From positions 98,559-162,558 of the forward strand of contig DHDP01000011.1 of assembly GCA_002399405.1 (NCBI GenBank): a stretch of 64,000 bases of DNA, in the 5' to 3' direction. The stretch is from Treponema sp. UBA4873 (GTDB taxonomy: Bacteria; Spirochaetota; Spirochaetia; Treponematales; Treponemataceae). Shown here one piece after another: positions 32,605 through 40,026 of the stretch. Both the position numbers and the translations under genes were made by a program. The notes below the pieces were generated by a model, which was given only the letters and a program-made list of their open reading frames with translations, was not told the origin of the DNA and searched no databases. Positions within the stretch are counted from its first letter, which is position 1. Every line of letters starts with the position of its first letter.

Positions 32605-33936
32605 ATGGTCATTCTTACACTCAACTGCGGCTCTTCTTCCGCAAAATACCAGGTTTACGACTGGGACAACAAAACCGTACTCTGCACAGGCGTCGTAGAA
32701 CGCGTCACACAATCGGGCTCCGTCATTACCCACAAAGTCGGCGGCGAAAAATATACACTCGAAAGCCCGTGTCCCACCCACAAAGAAGCAATCGAGCTTA
32801 TCATGAAAGAAATCACCGATCCGAAGGCCGGTGTCATAAAGGATATGAGCGCAGTCGGTGCTGTCGGACACCGTGTTCTGCACGGCGGTGAAAAATTTAC
32901 AAAATCGGTCATCATCACACCGGACGTGCTCAAGACGTTCCGCGAAGTACAGGATCTGGGGCCGCTCCATAACCCGGCGAACATCATGGGTATTGAGGCC
33001 GCGCAGAAAGTGCTCCCGAACGTTCCGCACTGCGCCGTCATGGATACGGCATGGCATCAGACAATGCCGGAATTCGCATATATGTACGCAATTCCGCGCG
33101 AGTGGTACGAAAAGTATCACGCACGCCGCTACGGATTTCACGGCACGTCGTTCATGTACACGTCAAAGCGCGCCGCAGTTCTGCTTCACCAGAAACCGGC
33201 CGACACGAATCTGATCATATGCCACCTCGGAAACGGTGCGTCCGTCTGCGCGGTAAAGAACGGCGTCTGTTTCGACACATCGATGGGCATTACCCCGCTC
33301 GAAGGACTCGTCATGGGTACCCGCTGCGGAGACCTTGATCCGGCGCTTCCGTTCTACATCATGCGCAAAACAGGCATGAGCGCGGATGAAATGGACAGAG
33401 CGCTCAACAAAAAATGCGGCCTTCTCGGAATTACAGGAAAATACACGGACGGACGCGATATTGAGGACGCGGCTGCGAACGGCGATAAACTCGCTCAGCT
33501 TTCAATCGATATGTTCTCGTACCGCCTTAAAAAATACATCGGTTCATACAAGGCGGCTCTCGGCCGTGTAGACGCAGTTGTTTTCACCGCAGGAATCGGC
33601 GAACGCTCACCCATCGTGCGCGGTCAGTGTCTTGACGGGATGGAAGATCTCGGCATTAAGATAGACAAACAGAAAAACGAATGGTCGTTCACAGGCAACG
33701 CAGAGACGTGCATCAGCGCGGACGACAGCAAAACGAAAGTATTCGTTATTCCGACGGACGAAGAGCTCGTCATGACGGAGGATGCGTACGCGCTTATGAA
33801 AGGAACCTATGACGTCCATACGAATTTCACATACAGTTTCCAGGATCCGAAATACGTAAACAAAGCCCGCGAAGAAGGTCTCAAGAAAGATCTGGTAAAA
33901 CGGCCCCACATAGCGGACGTAATCGCAAAACCGTAA
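32605..33936 (+). CDS. ackA: acetate kinase
   Basis: 443 residues; E. coli AckA has 400, so this carries a C-terminal extension of roughly 40 residues after the core. It makes ATP and acetate from acetyl-phosphate in the last step of acetate fermentation. The ASKHA-fold motifs are intact: LNCGSSSAKY with Asn7, Ser10, Ser12 and Lys14; GHRVLHGG; the DTAWHQTMP region with catalytic Asp; GFHGTS; HLGNGAS; MGTRCGDLDP; and FTAGIGE. No pta gene is adjacent. It is transcribed divergently from the efflux operon. The C-terminal extension (YDVHTNFTYSFQDPKYVNKARE) is not part of the usual fold. Confidence 0.96.
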   Translation: MVILTLNCGSSSAKYQVYDWDNKTVLCTGVVERVTQSGSVITHKVGGEKYTLESPCPTHKEAIELIMKEITDPKAGVIKDMSAVGAVGHRVLHGGEKFTKSVIITPDVLKTFREVQDLGPLHNPANIMGIEAAQKVLPNVPHCAVMDTAWHQTMPEFAYMYAIPREWYEKYHARRYGFHGTSFMYTSKRAAVLLHQKPADTNLIICHLGNGASVCAVKNGVCFDTSMGITPLEGLVMGTRCGDLDPALPFYIMRKTGMSADEMDRALNKKCGLLGITGKYTDGRDIEDAAANGDKLAQLSIDMFSYRLKKYIGSYKAALGRVDAVVFTAGIGERSPIVRGQCLDGMEDLGIKIDKQKNEWSFTGNAETCISADDSKTKVFVIPTDEELVMTEDAYALMKGTYDVHTNFTYSFQDPKYVNKAREEGLKKDLVKRPHIADVIAKP

Positions 33937-33942
33937 GCATAA

Positions 33943-33965
33943 ACAGTATACCTGTGATATACTGT
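33943..33965 (+). promoter_or_regulatory. dyad covering an extended -10 promoter
   Basis: ACAGTATA and TATACTGT form an 8-bp perfect inverted repeat with a 7-nt spacer. Its right arm contains the TATACT -10 box (33958-33963), preceded by TG plus one base (extended -10). The -35 region is poor. The ATG at 33970 comes 6 nt after the box, so the start codon sits at the predicted +1. The dyad could be an operator, or a weak end for the ackA transcript. Confidence 0.55.
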
Positions 33966-33969
33966 TAGT

Positions 33970-34722
33970 ATGGCAGACAGAAAAGAATGGTTTGAAAACG
34001 AAGCATTCTGGCGGAATTACGGTCCCATCATGTTCGACAGCCAGCGGTGGGCGGAAGCTCCCGCTGTTGCCGACGATGTATGCAGAATTGCGGGACTCTC
34101 AAAAGGCGCCCGCATTCTCGACGCGGGATGCGGTCCCGGACGGATTTCGCTTGAACTTGCGCTGAGGGGGCTCGACGTCACCGGCGTCGACATCATCCAG
34201 TCGGAACTCGATGCGGCGAAGGAATCGGCCGAAGACGAAAACGTCAAAATAAACTACATAAAGGCGGACCTCCGCTCATATACGACGGAAACGAAATTCG
34301 ACGCGGCGGTCAGCCTGTACACGTCGTTCGGCTACTGCGATACTATAGAAGAAGATATGCAGATTCTCAGGCATATCGCAGGCGCGGTAAAGGACGACGG
34401 CTGGTTCATTCTCGAATCGACGAGCCGCGAAACGGCAATCCTCTATTTTACTCCGGGCGAATGGTTTGAGCGTGCCGGCATGACTGTACTTACGCAGTTC
34501 ACCATTGAAGGCGCATGGGAGGGACTGCGTTCAAAATGGATACTGATCGGCAAAGACGGAAGCCGCATCGAGCACGAATTCGTCCAGCGCCTCTACTCCG
34601 CAATCGAACTTAAACGCATGATGCTTGCCTCCGGCTTCCGAAGCGCGGAAATATACGGCGACTTCGATTTTTCTCCATACAACGAAAAAGCGCGCACAAT
34701 GGTCATTGTTGCACGGAAATGA
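33970..34722 (+). CDS. class I SAM-dependent methyltransferase, substrate unknown
   Basis: 250 residues with the Rossmann-type methyltransferase fold. Motif I is ILDAGCGPGRISLELA (about residues 46-61). The acidic residue that holds the SAM ribose is in VTGVDIIQ, and NYIKADLRSYTTETKFDAAVSLYTSFGYC forms motifs II-III. The C-terminal half (EWFERAGMTVLTQFTIEGAWEGLRSKW, ELKRMMLASGFRSAEIYGDF) resembles small-molecule methyltransferases. The substrate cannot be told. It has its own promoter with no room for a ribosome-binding site. It stands alone between ackA and ilvC. Confidence 0.85.
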   Translation: MADRKEWFENEAFWRNYGPIMFDSQRWAEAPAVADDVCRIAGLSKGARILDAGCGPGRISLELALRGLDVTGVDIIQSELDAAKESAEDENVKINYIKADLRSYTTETKFDAAVSLYTSFGYCDTIEEDMQILRHIAGAVKDDGWFILESTSRETAILYFTPGEWFERAGMTVLTQFTIEGAWEGLRSKWILIGKDGSRIEHEFVQRLYSAIELKRMMLASGFRSAEIYGDFDFSPYNEKARTMVIVARK

Positions 34723-34773
34723 ACGTCCTGAATTAGATGCAATTAATACATCATTATTTTGTAATTATTTCAC

Positions 34774-34802
34774 TTTACGCAACAATAGAACAGGTTTATA
34801 CT
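34774..34802 (+). promoter_or_regulatory. ilvC promoter
   Basis: TTTACG (34774-34779), a 17-bp spacer and TATACT (34797-34802); predicted start near 34809. This leaves a leader of about 195 nt before ilvC. Confidence 0.65.
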
Positions 34803-34824
34803 TCGTTCATACATAAGTACAACA

Positions 34825-34972
34825 ATGCTGAACTTGTATAAAGGGAACCTCTAAAAACTTCAGTTTTTAGAGGTAACTCTGAAAGTGCGATGTTTTAAGT
34901 CGTGATATTACAACGACTTAAAACTCGACGGCACCTCTAAAAAATCACTGAAAGTGAGTTTTTAGAGGTGCC
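34825..34972 (+). promoter_or_regulatory. structured ilvC leader with three hairpins and a possible leader peptide (family 2 copy E)
   Basis: Hairpin a is CCTCTAAAAA/TTTTTAGAGG at 34847-34874. Hairpin b is GTTTTAAGTCGT/ACGACTTAAAAC at 34892-34924. Hairpin c is GGCACCTCTAAAAA/TTTTTAGAGGTGCC at 34930-34972, with CACT/AGTG inside. Arms of a and c are interchangeable, so a-left can pair with c-right and exclude both hairpins, as in attenuators. A nine-codon frame at 34825-34854 (MLNLYKGNL, three Leu) ends inside hairpin a but has no ribosome-binding site. No clean T-run follows hairpin c, so a terminator is not proved. Confidence 0.55.
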
Positions 34973-35004
34973 CTAAATCTATTTAATTTTTGTGAGGTGA
35001 CAGA

Positions 35005-36486
35005 ATGGGACAGAACTATTTTAACTCGATTCCATGGCGTGAAGCACGCCTGCAGCTTGGTCATTGCCGTTCGATGGCAAAGGAAGAATTTGCCGACGAC
35101 GTAAAAGCACTCAAGGGCAAGAAAATCGTTATCATCGGATGCGGTGCTCAGGGGTTGAATCAGGGGCTCTGCCTCCGCGCGAGCGGTCTTGACGTAAGCT
35201 ACACGCTCCGTGAAAGCGCCATTGCGGAAAAACGTCAGAGCTGGAAAAACGCGACGGAAAACGGCTTCAAAGTCGGCACTTACGACGAAATGATTCCGAC
35301 AGCGGACCTTGTCGGAAATCTTACGCCGGACAAGCAGCACACGCCTGTCGTCAGCGAAGTCATGAAACGCATGAAGAAAGGTTCCGCGCTCTGGTACAGC
35401 CACGGATTCAACATGATTGAGGAAGGAATGCAGATCCGTCCTGATATCACCGTCGTCATGTGCGCACCGAAAGGACCGGGCACCGAAGTCTGGCACGAAT
35501 TCGAGCGCGGATTCGGCGTACCGGATCTTATCGCCGTTCATCCGGCGAACGACCCGGAGAAGAAAGGCTGGGCGTATGCAAAAGCGCTCGCCGTCGGCAT
35601 GGGCGGCAGCAAGGCAGGCGTTTTGGAATCGTCGTTCGTCGCGGAAGTAAAATCGGACCTTATGGGCGAGCAGACCATTCTCTGCGGTATGCTCCAGGCC
35701 GGTACAATCGTCTGTTACAATAGAATGGTTGCAAAAGGTATTGCGCCGGGATATGCGGTGAAACTCCTCCAGCACGGCTGGAATCATATTTCTGAAGCGC
35801 TCAAATGGGGAGGCATCACGAACATGATGGACCGCCTCTCAAATCCCGCAAAAATCAGAGCGAACGAGCTTTCAAAGCAGCTCAAGACACTGCTCACGCC
35901 GCTTTATCAGAAGCACATGGACAACATCATCAGCGGCGAGTTCAGCTCGACAATGATGAAAGACTGGGCGAACAACGACCACGACCTGCTCACATGGCGC
36001 GAGGCGACCGGAAAACTGCCGTTTGAAACGACGGTGGAAACAGGCGACACTATCACCGAGCAGGAATACTTCGATAAAGGCATTCTGCTCGTCGCCATGG
36101 TAAAGGCCGGATGCGAGCTCGCGTTCGAGACGATGGTGGACGCGGGAATCATGCCGGAAAGCGCGTATTACGAGTCTCTCCACGAGGTTCCGCTGATTGC
36201 AAACCTCATCGACCGCAAAAAACTTTACGAGATGAACCGCGTTATTTCCGATACCGCAGAGTACGGATGCGCGCTGTTCGCAAACGCCGCCGTTCCGCTT
36301 CTCGAGAAGGAATTCATGCCGAAAATCGACACGGACGTCATAGGAAAGGGTCTCAGCGTAAAAGACAATACAGTGAACAACACCGAACTCGTTCTGGTAA
36401 ACGCAGAAATCCGCAATCATCCGATAGAAGCAGTAGGCCGAAAACTCCGCGCCTATATGACGGCCATGAAAGCTGTAGTGGACTAA
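35005..36486 (+). CDS. ilvC: ketol-acid reductoisomerase, class II (long form)
   Basis: 493 residues, the length of the E. coli-type class II enzyme with a duplicated C-terminal knotted domain. It converts acetolactate and acetohydroxybutyrate to the dihydroxy acids of the valine, leucine and isoleucine pathway, using NADPH and Mg. The NADPH fold is seen in IVIIGCGAQGLNQGL (about residues 37-51). Metal-binding and catalytic segments include SDLMGEQTILCGML and the C-terminal ESLHEVPLIANLIDRK. The start has a GAGG site. No other branched-chain genes are adjacent, which makes the long structured leader its likely own control. Confidence 0.96.
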   Translation: MGQNYFNSIPWREARLQLGHCRSMAKEEFADDVKALKGKKIVIIGCGAQGLNQGLCLRASGLDVSYTLRESAIAEKRQSWKNATENGFKVGTYDEMIPTADLVGNLTPDKQHTPVVSEVMKRMKKGSALWYSHGFNMIEEGMQIRPDITVVMCAPKGPGTEVWHEFERGFGVPDLIAVHPANDPEKKGWAYAKALAVGMGGSKAGVLESSFVAEVKSDLMGEQTILCGMLQAGTIVCYNRMVAKGIAPGYAVKLLQHGWNHISEALKWGGITNMMDRLSNPAKIRANELSKQLKTLLTPLYQKHMDNIISGEFSSTMMKDWANNDHDLLTWREATGKLPFETTVETGDTITEQEYFDKGILLVAMVKAGCELAFETMVDAGIMPESAYYESLHEVPLIANLIDRKKLYEMNRVISDTAEYGCALFANAAVPLLEKEFMPKIDTDVIGKGLSVKDNTVNNTELVLVNAEIRNHPIEAVGRKLRAYMTAMKAVVD

Positions 36487-36510
36487 TGTAAGCGCACGAG
36501 GCGCGCCCTA

Positions 36511-36598
36511 GTGTTGCACGAATTGCGCTCCCCCGTTCCGCTTCCGTACGGCTCAATTCGTGCCACGTTAGAAAATGACAGGACGTCATTTTCTAACG
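36511..36598. repeat. two tandem hairpins between ilvC and the HD-GYP gene (family 2, copy C)
   Basis: GCACGAATTG (36516-36525) pairs with CAATTCGTGC (36554-36563). CGTTAGAAAATGAC (36566-36579) pairs perfectly with 36585-36598 over 14 bp with a 5-nt loop. The GTGTTGCAC left border and GTGCCA centre recur in the groEL-end array. Just right of it, CTGATGAGGT resembles the TGAGGT end of family 1 elements and runs into the HD-GYP promoter. No T-run marks a standard terminator. Confidence 0.75.
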
Positions 36599-36600
36599 CT

Positions 36601-36629
36601 TTGCCAAATTCGTTCTGATGAGGTAGAAT
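36601..36629 (+). promoter_or_regulatory. HD-GYP gene promoter, start codon near +1
   Basis: TTGCCA (36601-36606), a 17-bp spacer and TAGAAT (36624-36629). The ATG at 36637 follows after 7 nt. A GAGGT lies 13 nt before the ATG, upstream of the predicted start, so it cannot act as a ribosome site on this transcript. Confidence 0.65.
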
Positions 36630-36636
36630 AAATATC

Positions 36637-37947
36637 ATGAACGATGAACCGCCGGCCGCCGGCATATATATTCCCCGCACACTGATTTCGGCCGCACAGG
36701 CTGTCATTCTGATACGGCGGATGCTTCTCGATATAGGCAAACACATTTATGAAGGCAGACGTATGCCTTATATCGAAGAAAGCGAACGAACCGCATACAT
36801 TGCAGTTTCGATTGTCCAGCAGGGAAATCTTGAACGGCTTATGCCGCTCAAAGACGTGTTCCTGCTCTCGCTTTTTTCAAACATCGGCTCATACCGTTTC
36901 ATTCTGCCGAATTTCACATCGTCGATAAACGACGCGGCGGAACGCGACTACACATACAGTTATTATTTCCTCAAATACATGTCTCCGTTCGGAGAAAACA
37001 CAAAGTATCTTTTGTTCTACAACTCAAAGTACAACCCGCTGCTGGCGCAAAAGGTCGTTCAGGCGGAATATGCGCATCTCATTTTTTTTGCGGCGCAGGT
37101 TGAATCGTATCTGAGGAAGAATAATTATTCATATACATCCGAAGCCATCGGGCTTCTCGACCCTTCAGACAGCGGTCCTGATTACGTGAAGCTTTTCCTC
37201 GACGCAGACAGACAATGCAATATTGTTAATACTGTCAGAGACGGTTCGTTTCTTCAGAAAATAGACGAATGGAGCGGCAGCATTACGTATGATTACGACG
37301 ATACGTTCAAACTCGTCAAAATGCTCATCTATATCATGGATTTTAAAAGTACTGCCACTGTCACGCACACGATCAACACCGCATGTTTCGCGGCGGCACT
37401 CGGACAGCGTATGCACTGTACTCCGCATGAAATCGACGAACTGTATACGGCCGGCATTCTGCATGACATCGGAAAAATGGCGATAGCTTCGCGTATTCTT
37501 GAATGCCCCGCAAAACTCAGCAGCGGGGATATGGAAATCATGCGGACGCACGTCGAAGAAGGCATACGCATGCTGCACAATGTCGTTCCTTCCGGAATAG
37601 AATCGATTGCGTCTCATCATCACGAAAAACTCGACGGGTCGGGCTATCCGGGAAAACTCACCGCAGAGGATTTGTCACTGCAGGACCGCATACTTACGGT
37701 CGCGGATATAACGAGCGCACTTACCGACATCAGGAGCTATAAGGATTCGTTTTCAAAGGAAAGTACGGTGCGAATCATCAGCGAAATGACGGAAGCTGGG
37801 AAACTTGATCAGGAGGTCTCCGGTTGTGTCGTCAACGGATTTGATCCGCTGAAAAACGAAGTTGAAATCAGGAGCAGACTGCTGTCGGCGGAGTTCGGAA
37901 GCATATCCGCAGAATTCCAGGCCGCTGAAATGACAGAGAACTTATAG
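36637..37947 (+). CDS. HD-GYP domain protein, probable cyclic di-GMP phosphodiesterase
   Basis: 436 residues. The C-terminal half (about residues 240-400) is an HD-GYP domain with the metal-binding HD pair (AGILHDIGKMAIA), the downstream HHHEKLDGSGYPG signature that includes the GYP triplet, and a diverged RILTVADITSALTDIRSY helix. Family knowledge: these enzymes hydrolyse cyclic di-GMP to pGpG or GMP. The first about 230 residues show no domain I can name and no membrane span, so they may be a cytoplasmic sensor. It is followed, after an 18-bp gap with its own promoter, by the HU gene. Confidence 0.85.
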   Translation: MNDEPPAAGIYIPRTLISAAQAVILIRRMLLDIGKHIYEGRRMPYIEESERTAYIAVSIVQQGNLERLMPLKDVFLLSLFSNIGSYRFILPNFTSSINDAAERDYTYSYYFLKYMSPFGENTKYLLFYNSKYNPLLAQKVVQAEYAHLIFFAAQVESYLRKNNYSYTSEAIGLLDPSDSGPDYVKLFLDADRQCNIVNTVRDGSFLQKIDEWSGSITYDYDDTFKLVKMLIYIMDFKSTATVTHTINTACFAAALGQRMHCTPHEIDELYTAGILHDIGKMAIASRILECPAKLSSGDMEIMRTHVEEGIRMLHNVVPSGIESIASHHHEKLDGSGYPGKLTAEDLSLQDRILTVADITSALTDIRSYKDSFSKESTVRIISEMTEAGKLDQEVSGCVVNGFDPLKNEVEIRSRLLSAEFGSISAEFQAAEMTENL

Positions 37948-37958
37948 TATGTTATAAT
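37930..37958 (+). promoter_or_regulatory. HU gene promoter, start codon near +1
   Basis: ATGACA (37930-37935), a 17-bp spacer and extended -10 TGTTATAAT ending at 37958. The ATG at 37966 follows after 7 nt with no ribosome-binding site. The -35 lies within the end of the HD-GYP gene. Confidence 0.65.
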
Positions 37959-37965
37959 TTTAAAC

Positions 37966-38244
37966 ATGACGCGACAGGAACTGGTAAAAAAACTTTCAGC
38001 CTCGGCAGAACTGAATAAAAAAGACTGCAGCTCCGTAATAACGGCAGTCTTTGATGAAATCGCGAAAGCTCTGGAAAAGGGCGGCAAGTACACACAGACA
38101 GGATTCGGCTCGTTTGAAACGACTGTCAGCAGTGAACGTACTGTCCGCAATCCGTTTACGAAACAGCAGATGCTGTATCCCCCGAAAAGAAGAATGAAGT
38201 TTAAACCGTCGAAAGTATTCAAGGACAGACTTAATGAAAAGTGA
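37966..38244 (+). CDS. HU/IHF-family DNA-binding protein
   Basis: 92 residues, the standard length. It is a small nucleoid protein that bends DNA as a dimer. The N-terminal helical dimer part (TRQELVKKLSASAELNKKDCSSVITAVFDEIAKAL) leads to GFGSFETTV and then the beta-arm region (RNPFTKQQMLYPPKRRMKFKPSKVFKDRL). The second gene, an HU-like membrane protein, overlaps it by 11 bp, so the two may be made together and could form heterodimers. Start: see the adjoining promoter; leaderless translation is likely. Confidence 0.92.
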   Translation: MTRQELVKKLSASAELNKKDCSSVITAVFDEIAKALEKGGKYTQTGFGSFETTVSSERTVRNPFTKQQMLYPPKRRMKFKPSKVFKDRLNEK

Positions 38245-39520
38245 CCCTAATACGCTTACGACGGCTGCTCTTGTCGAACGCGTTCAGAAAAAAACGGGAA
38301 TCGACGCGGAAAAAGTAAAACAGGCAACAAATCAGCTCTTCGAAATTATAGCGGGGGAAATAAACGAAAACGAATCGTTCAGACTGATGGGATTCGGTGC
38401 GTTCAAAAAAGTATTTGTAGCGGCGTCGGAGGGACGGAATCCGCAGAAAAACACGGCAGTCGCGATTCCTTCCCACTATAAAGTGAAGTTTACTCCGGCT
38501 TCGGCTCTTGCCGAACGAATCAACAAACCGTATGCGCACCTAAAACCGAAAGTCCTCAAAGAAGCGGTGATTCAGGAGAATGCGGAACCGCCCGATGAAC
38601 CGGACGGCGGACAAGCCGCAGAGCCAGTCTCCGACGCGGTTCAGGAAACGACCGCCGCCGGGCAGCCTGTTACGGATGCATCTCCCGCTGTTCCGGCTCC
38701 TCTTCAGGCAGAAATTGCGGAATGTCCAGCGGAAGCGGAGCTTCCCGTTCCTCAGGAACCTGCTCCGCAGTCTGCCGTAGGCCAGACAATCCTGCACGCC
38801 GTAATCGAGCAGCAGATTATACATCAACAGATTATTCAGCAGCAGATTATCACCCGTGTAATACCGGACGACGGCCGTACCGTGCCGCCGGAAGATGATT
38901 TTGATCCGGACTACGACATCGATGACGACGACAGCGAAAAATACGTGAACCGCTGCTGGTTCTTTGCGGGCGTTGCAGTCGTACTCACTGTTCTCGTCCT
39001 TGTTTTTCTTGTTCTTACGCTCATGCACGGGACGGGGAGAAATACTGCGCGGAGCAGGTCGGCCGCAAAAACTGCCGCCGGGATAAAAACAATTTCCGTA
39101 CCGCAGCAGCCGAAAACGCTGCGCGTCGCGGCGGACGACAACCTGTACGCGGGACTTGCAAAGGCACAGTACGGAGTGCGCAATTTGTGGCCGTATATTT
39201 TCAGCGCGAATATGCTCCGGTATCCGGATCCCGACAGGCCGGGAGCGGCGGACAAACTTGTCGTTCCTGCAAAACCCGACTTGTCGATCGACCGCAAAGA
39301 TATTGAACTTTCCGTCGTAGACGTGTATGATGCGTATCGCGCGCTCATCGAAAAACAGCCGAAAGGCAGAACTGCAGAACTCCGTAAGGAACATGCAGTC
39401 ACGGCGCTTATCTGCGGCGAATCACTTTACACCGGGTTCATCGGCAGATATGCTGTCCGATTTGAGCCGGAAGACGTCAAAACTGCACAAGAGCAGATTC
39501 GGAAAGCGGCGGCAAGGTAA
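38234..39520 (+). CDS. HU-like domain / Pro-rich linker / transmembrane helix / LysM-like domain fusion
   Basis: 428 residues. Residues 1-95 are an HU-type DNA-binding domain (TAALVERVQKKTGIDAEKV, LMGFGAFKKV, EGRNPQKNTAVAIPSHYKVKF). Residues about 110-235 are a Pro/Ala/Glu-rich linker with a Gln-Ile repeat (IHQQIIQQQII) and an acidic patch. Residues about 241-265 form one membrane helix (FAGVAVVLTVLVLVFLVLTL). Residues about 294-346 resemble a LysM domain (TLRVAADDNLYAGLAKAQYG, LWPYIFSANM, ADKLVVP). If the C terminus is outside, the protein could tie DNA to the envelope or peptidoglycan. Caution: Arg/Lys residues are more frequent after the helix than before, opposite to the positive-inside rule for that topology. 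The start has an AAGGAC site within the HU gene. Confidence 0.82.
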   Translation: MKSDPNTLTTAALVERVQKKTGIDAEKVKQATNQLFEIIAGEINENESFRLMGFGAFKKVFVAASEGRNPQKNTAVAIPSHYKVKFTPASALAERINKPYAHLKPKVLKEAVIQENAEPPDEPDGGQAAEPVSDAVQETTAAGQPVTDASPAVPAPLQAEIAECPAEAELPVPQEPAPQSAVGQTILHAVIEQQIIHQQIIQQQIITRVIPDDGRTVPPEDDFDPDYDIDDDDSEKYVNRCWFFAGVAVVLTVLVLVFLVLTLMHGTGRNTARSRSAAKTAAGIKTISVPQQPKTLRVAADDNLYAGLAKAQYGVRNLWPYIFSANMLRYPDPDRPGAADKLVVPAKPDLSIDRKDIELSVVDVYDAYRALIEKQPKGRTAELRKEHAVTALICGESLYTGFIGRYAVRFEPEDVKTAQEQIRKAAAR

Positions 39521-39527
39521 TATTTTT

Positions 39528-39773
39528 ATGGAAAAAATCACATATAAAACTCACGGTACATGTTCTACGGCAATTCATTTTACAAAAACGGACGACGGAC
39601 GCATCACCGATATCAGCTTCGACGGCGGATGCAACGGCAATCTCAAGGCCATATCAAGACTCTGCGACGGCATGACGCCGGAGGAAATCGCTTCCAAGCT
39701 TCTCGGCAACAAATGCGGTTTTAAAAACACCAGCTGCGCCGATCAGTTTGCAATAGCGGTAACTCAGAAATAA
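39528..39773 (+). CDS. TSCPD-domain protein (TIGR03905-like), function unknown
   Basis: 81 residues from the ATG at 39528, chosen because it has an AAGGTAA site; the frame is open upstream inside the previous gene. It matches a small conserved family with the TSCPD-type motif: an early Cys (THGTCSTAI), DISFDGGCNGNLKAIS in the middle, and CGFKNTSCADQFA at the end. The conserved cysteines suggest a metal site. The domain also occurs at the C terminus of some ribonucleotide reductases and as stand-alone proteins of unknown role. It lies 7 bp after the HU-LysM gene and is probably co-transcribed. Confidence 0.85.
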   Translation: MEKITYKTHGTCSTAIHFTKTDDGRITDISFDGGCNGNLKAISRLCDGMTPEEIASKLLGNKCGFKNTSCADQFAIAVTQK

Positions 39774-39801
39774 CCGGTTTACCGGCAGTTCAATTCTTCG
39801 G

Positions 39802-39842
39802 GGACACCCTGATTACGTCATCAGAGTCTTATCAGTGTGTCC
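39802..39842 (+). repeat. hairpin with two alternative pairings upstream of pckG
   Basis: GGACAC-C-CTGAT (39802-39813) can pair with ATCAG-T-GTGTCC (39831-39842), or CTGAT (39809-39813) can pair with the nearer ATCAG (39820-39824). No T-run follows. It lies upstream of the predicted pckG transcript, so it is more likely tied to the 3' end of the preceding operon. Confidence 0.45.
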
Positions 39843-39904
39843 GCGTTCGCAGCAATCCCTCCATTGAAAAACCATTAAAGACGACATTTTTGTGTACTTT
39901 GTCA

Positions 39905-39933
39905 TTGCCTTAAGTGTTGAAATCCGGTATTAT
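39905..39933 (+). promoter_or_regulatory. pckG promoter
   Basis: TTGCCT (39905-39910), a 17-bp spacer and TATTAT (39928-39933); predicted start near 39940, leaving a leader of about 87 nt with an AGGAG ribosome site at its end. Confidence 0.65.
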
Positions 39934-40026
39934 TTTCTGGAAAACCGCAAGAATCGCAAAAAACTGAGGGCATTGGTTGTCCGGGTCGCATGCGCAACGG
40001 GCGGGAATCTTTTATAGGAGCCACTC

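Noticed and set aside
34809..35004. T-box riboswitch in the ilvC leader
   Set aside because: I see no T-box consensus (TGGNACCGCG) or specifier-loop layout; the arm-swapping hairpins are better described as an attenuator-like or repeat structure.
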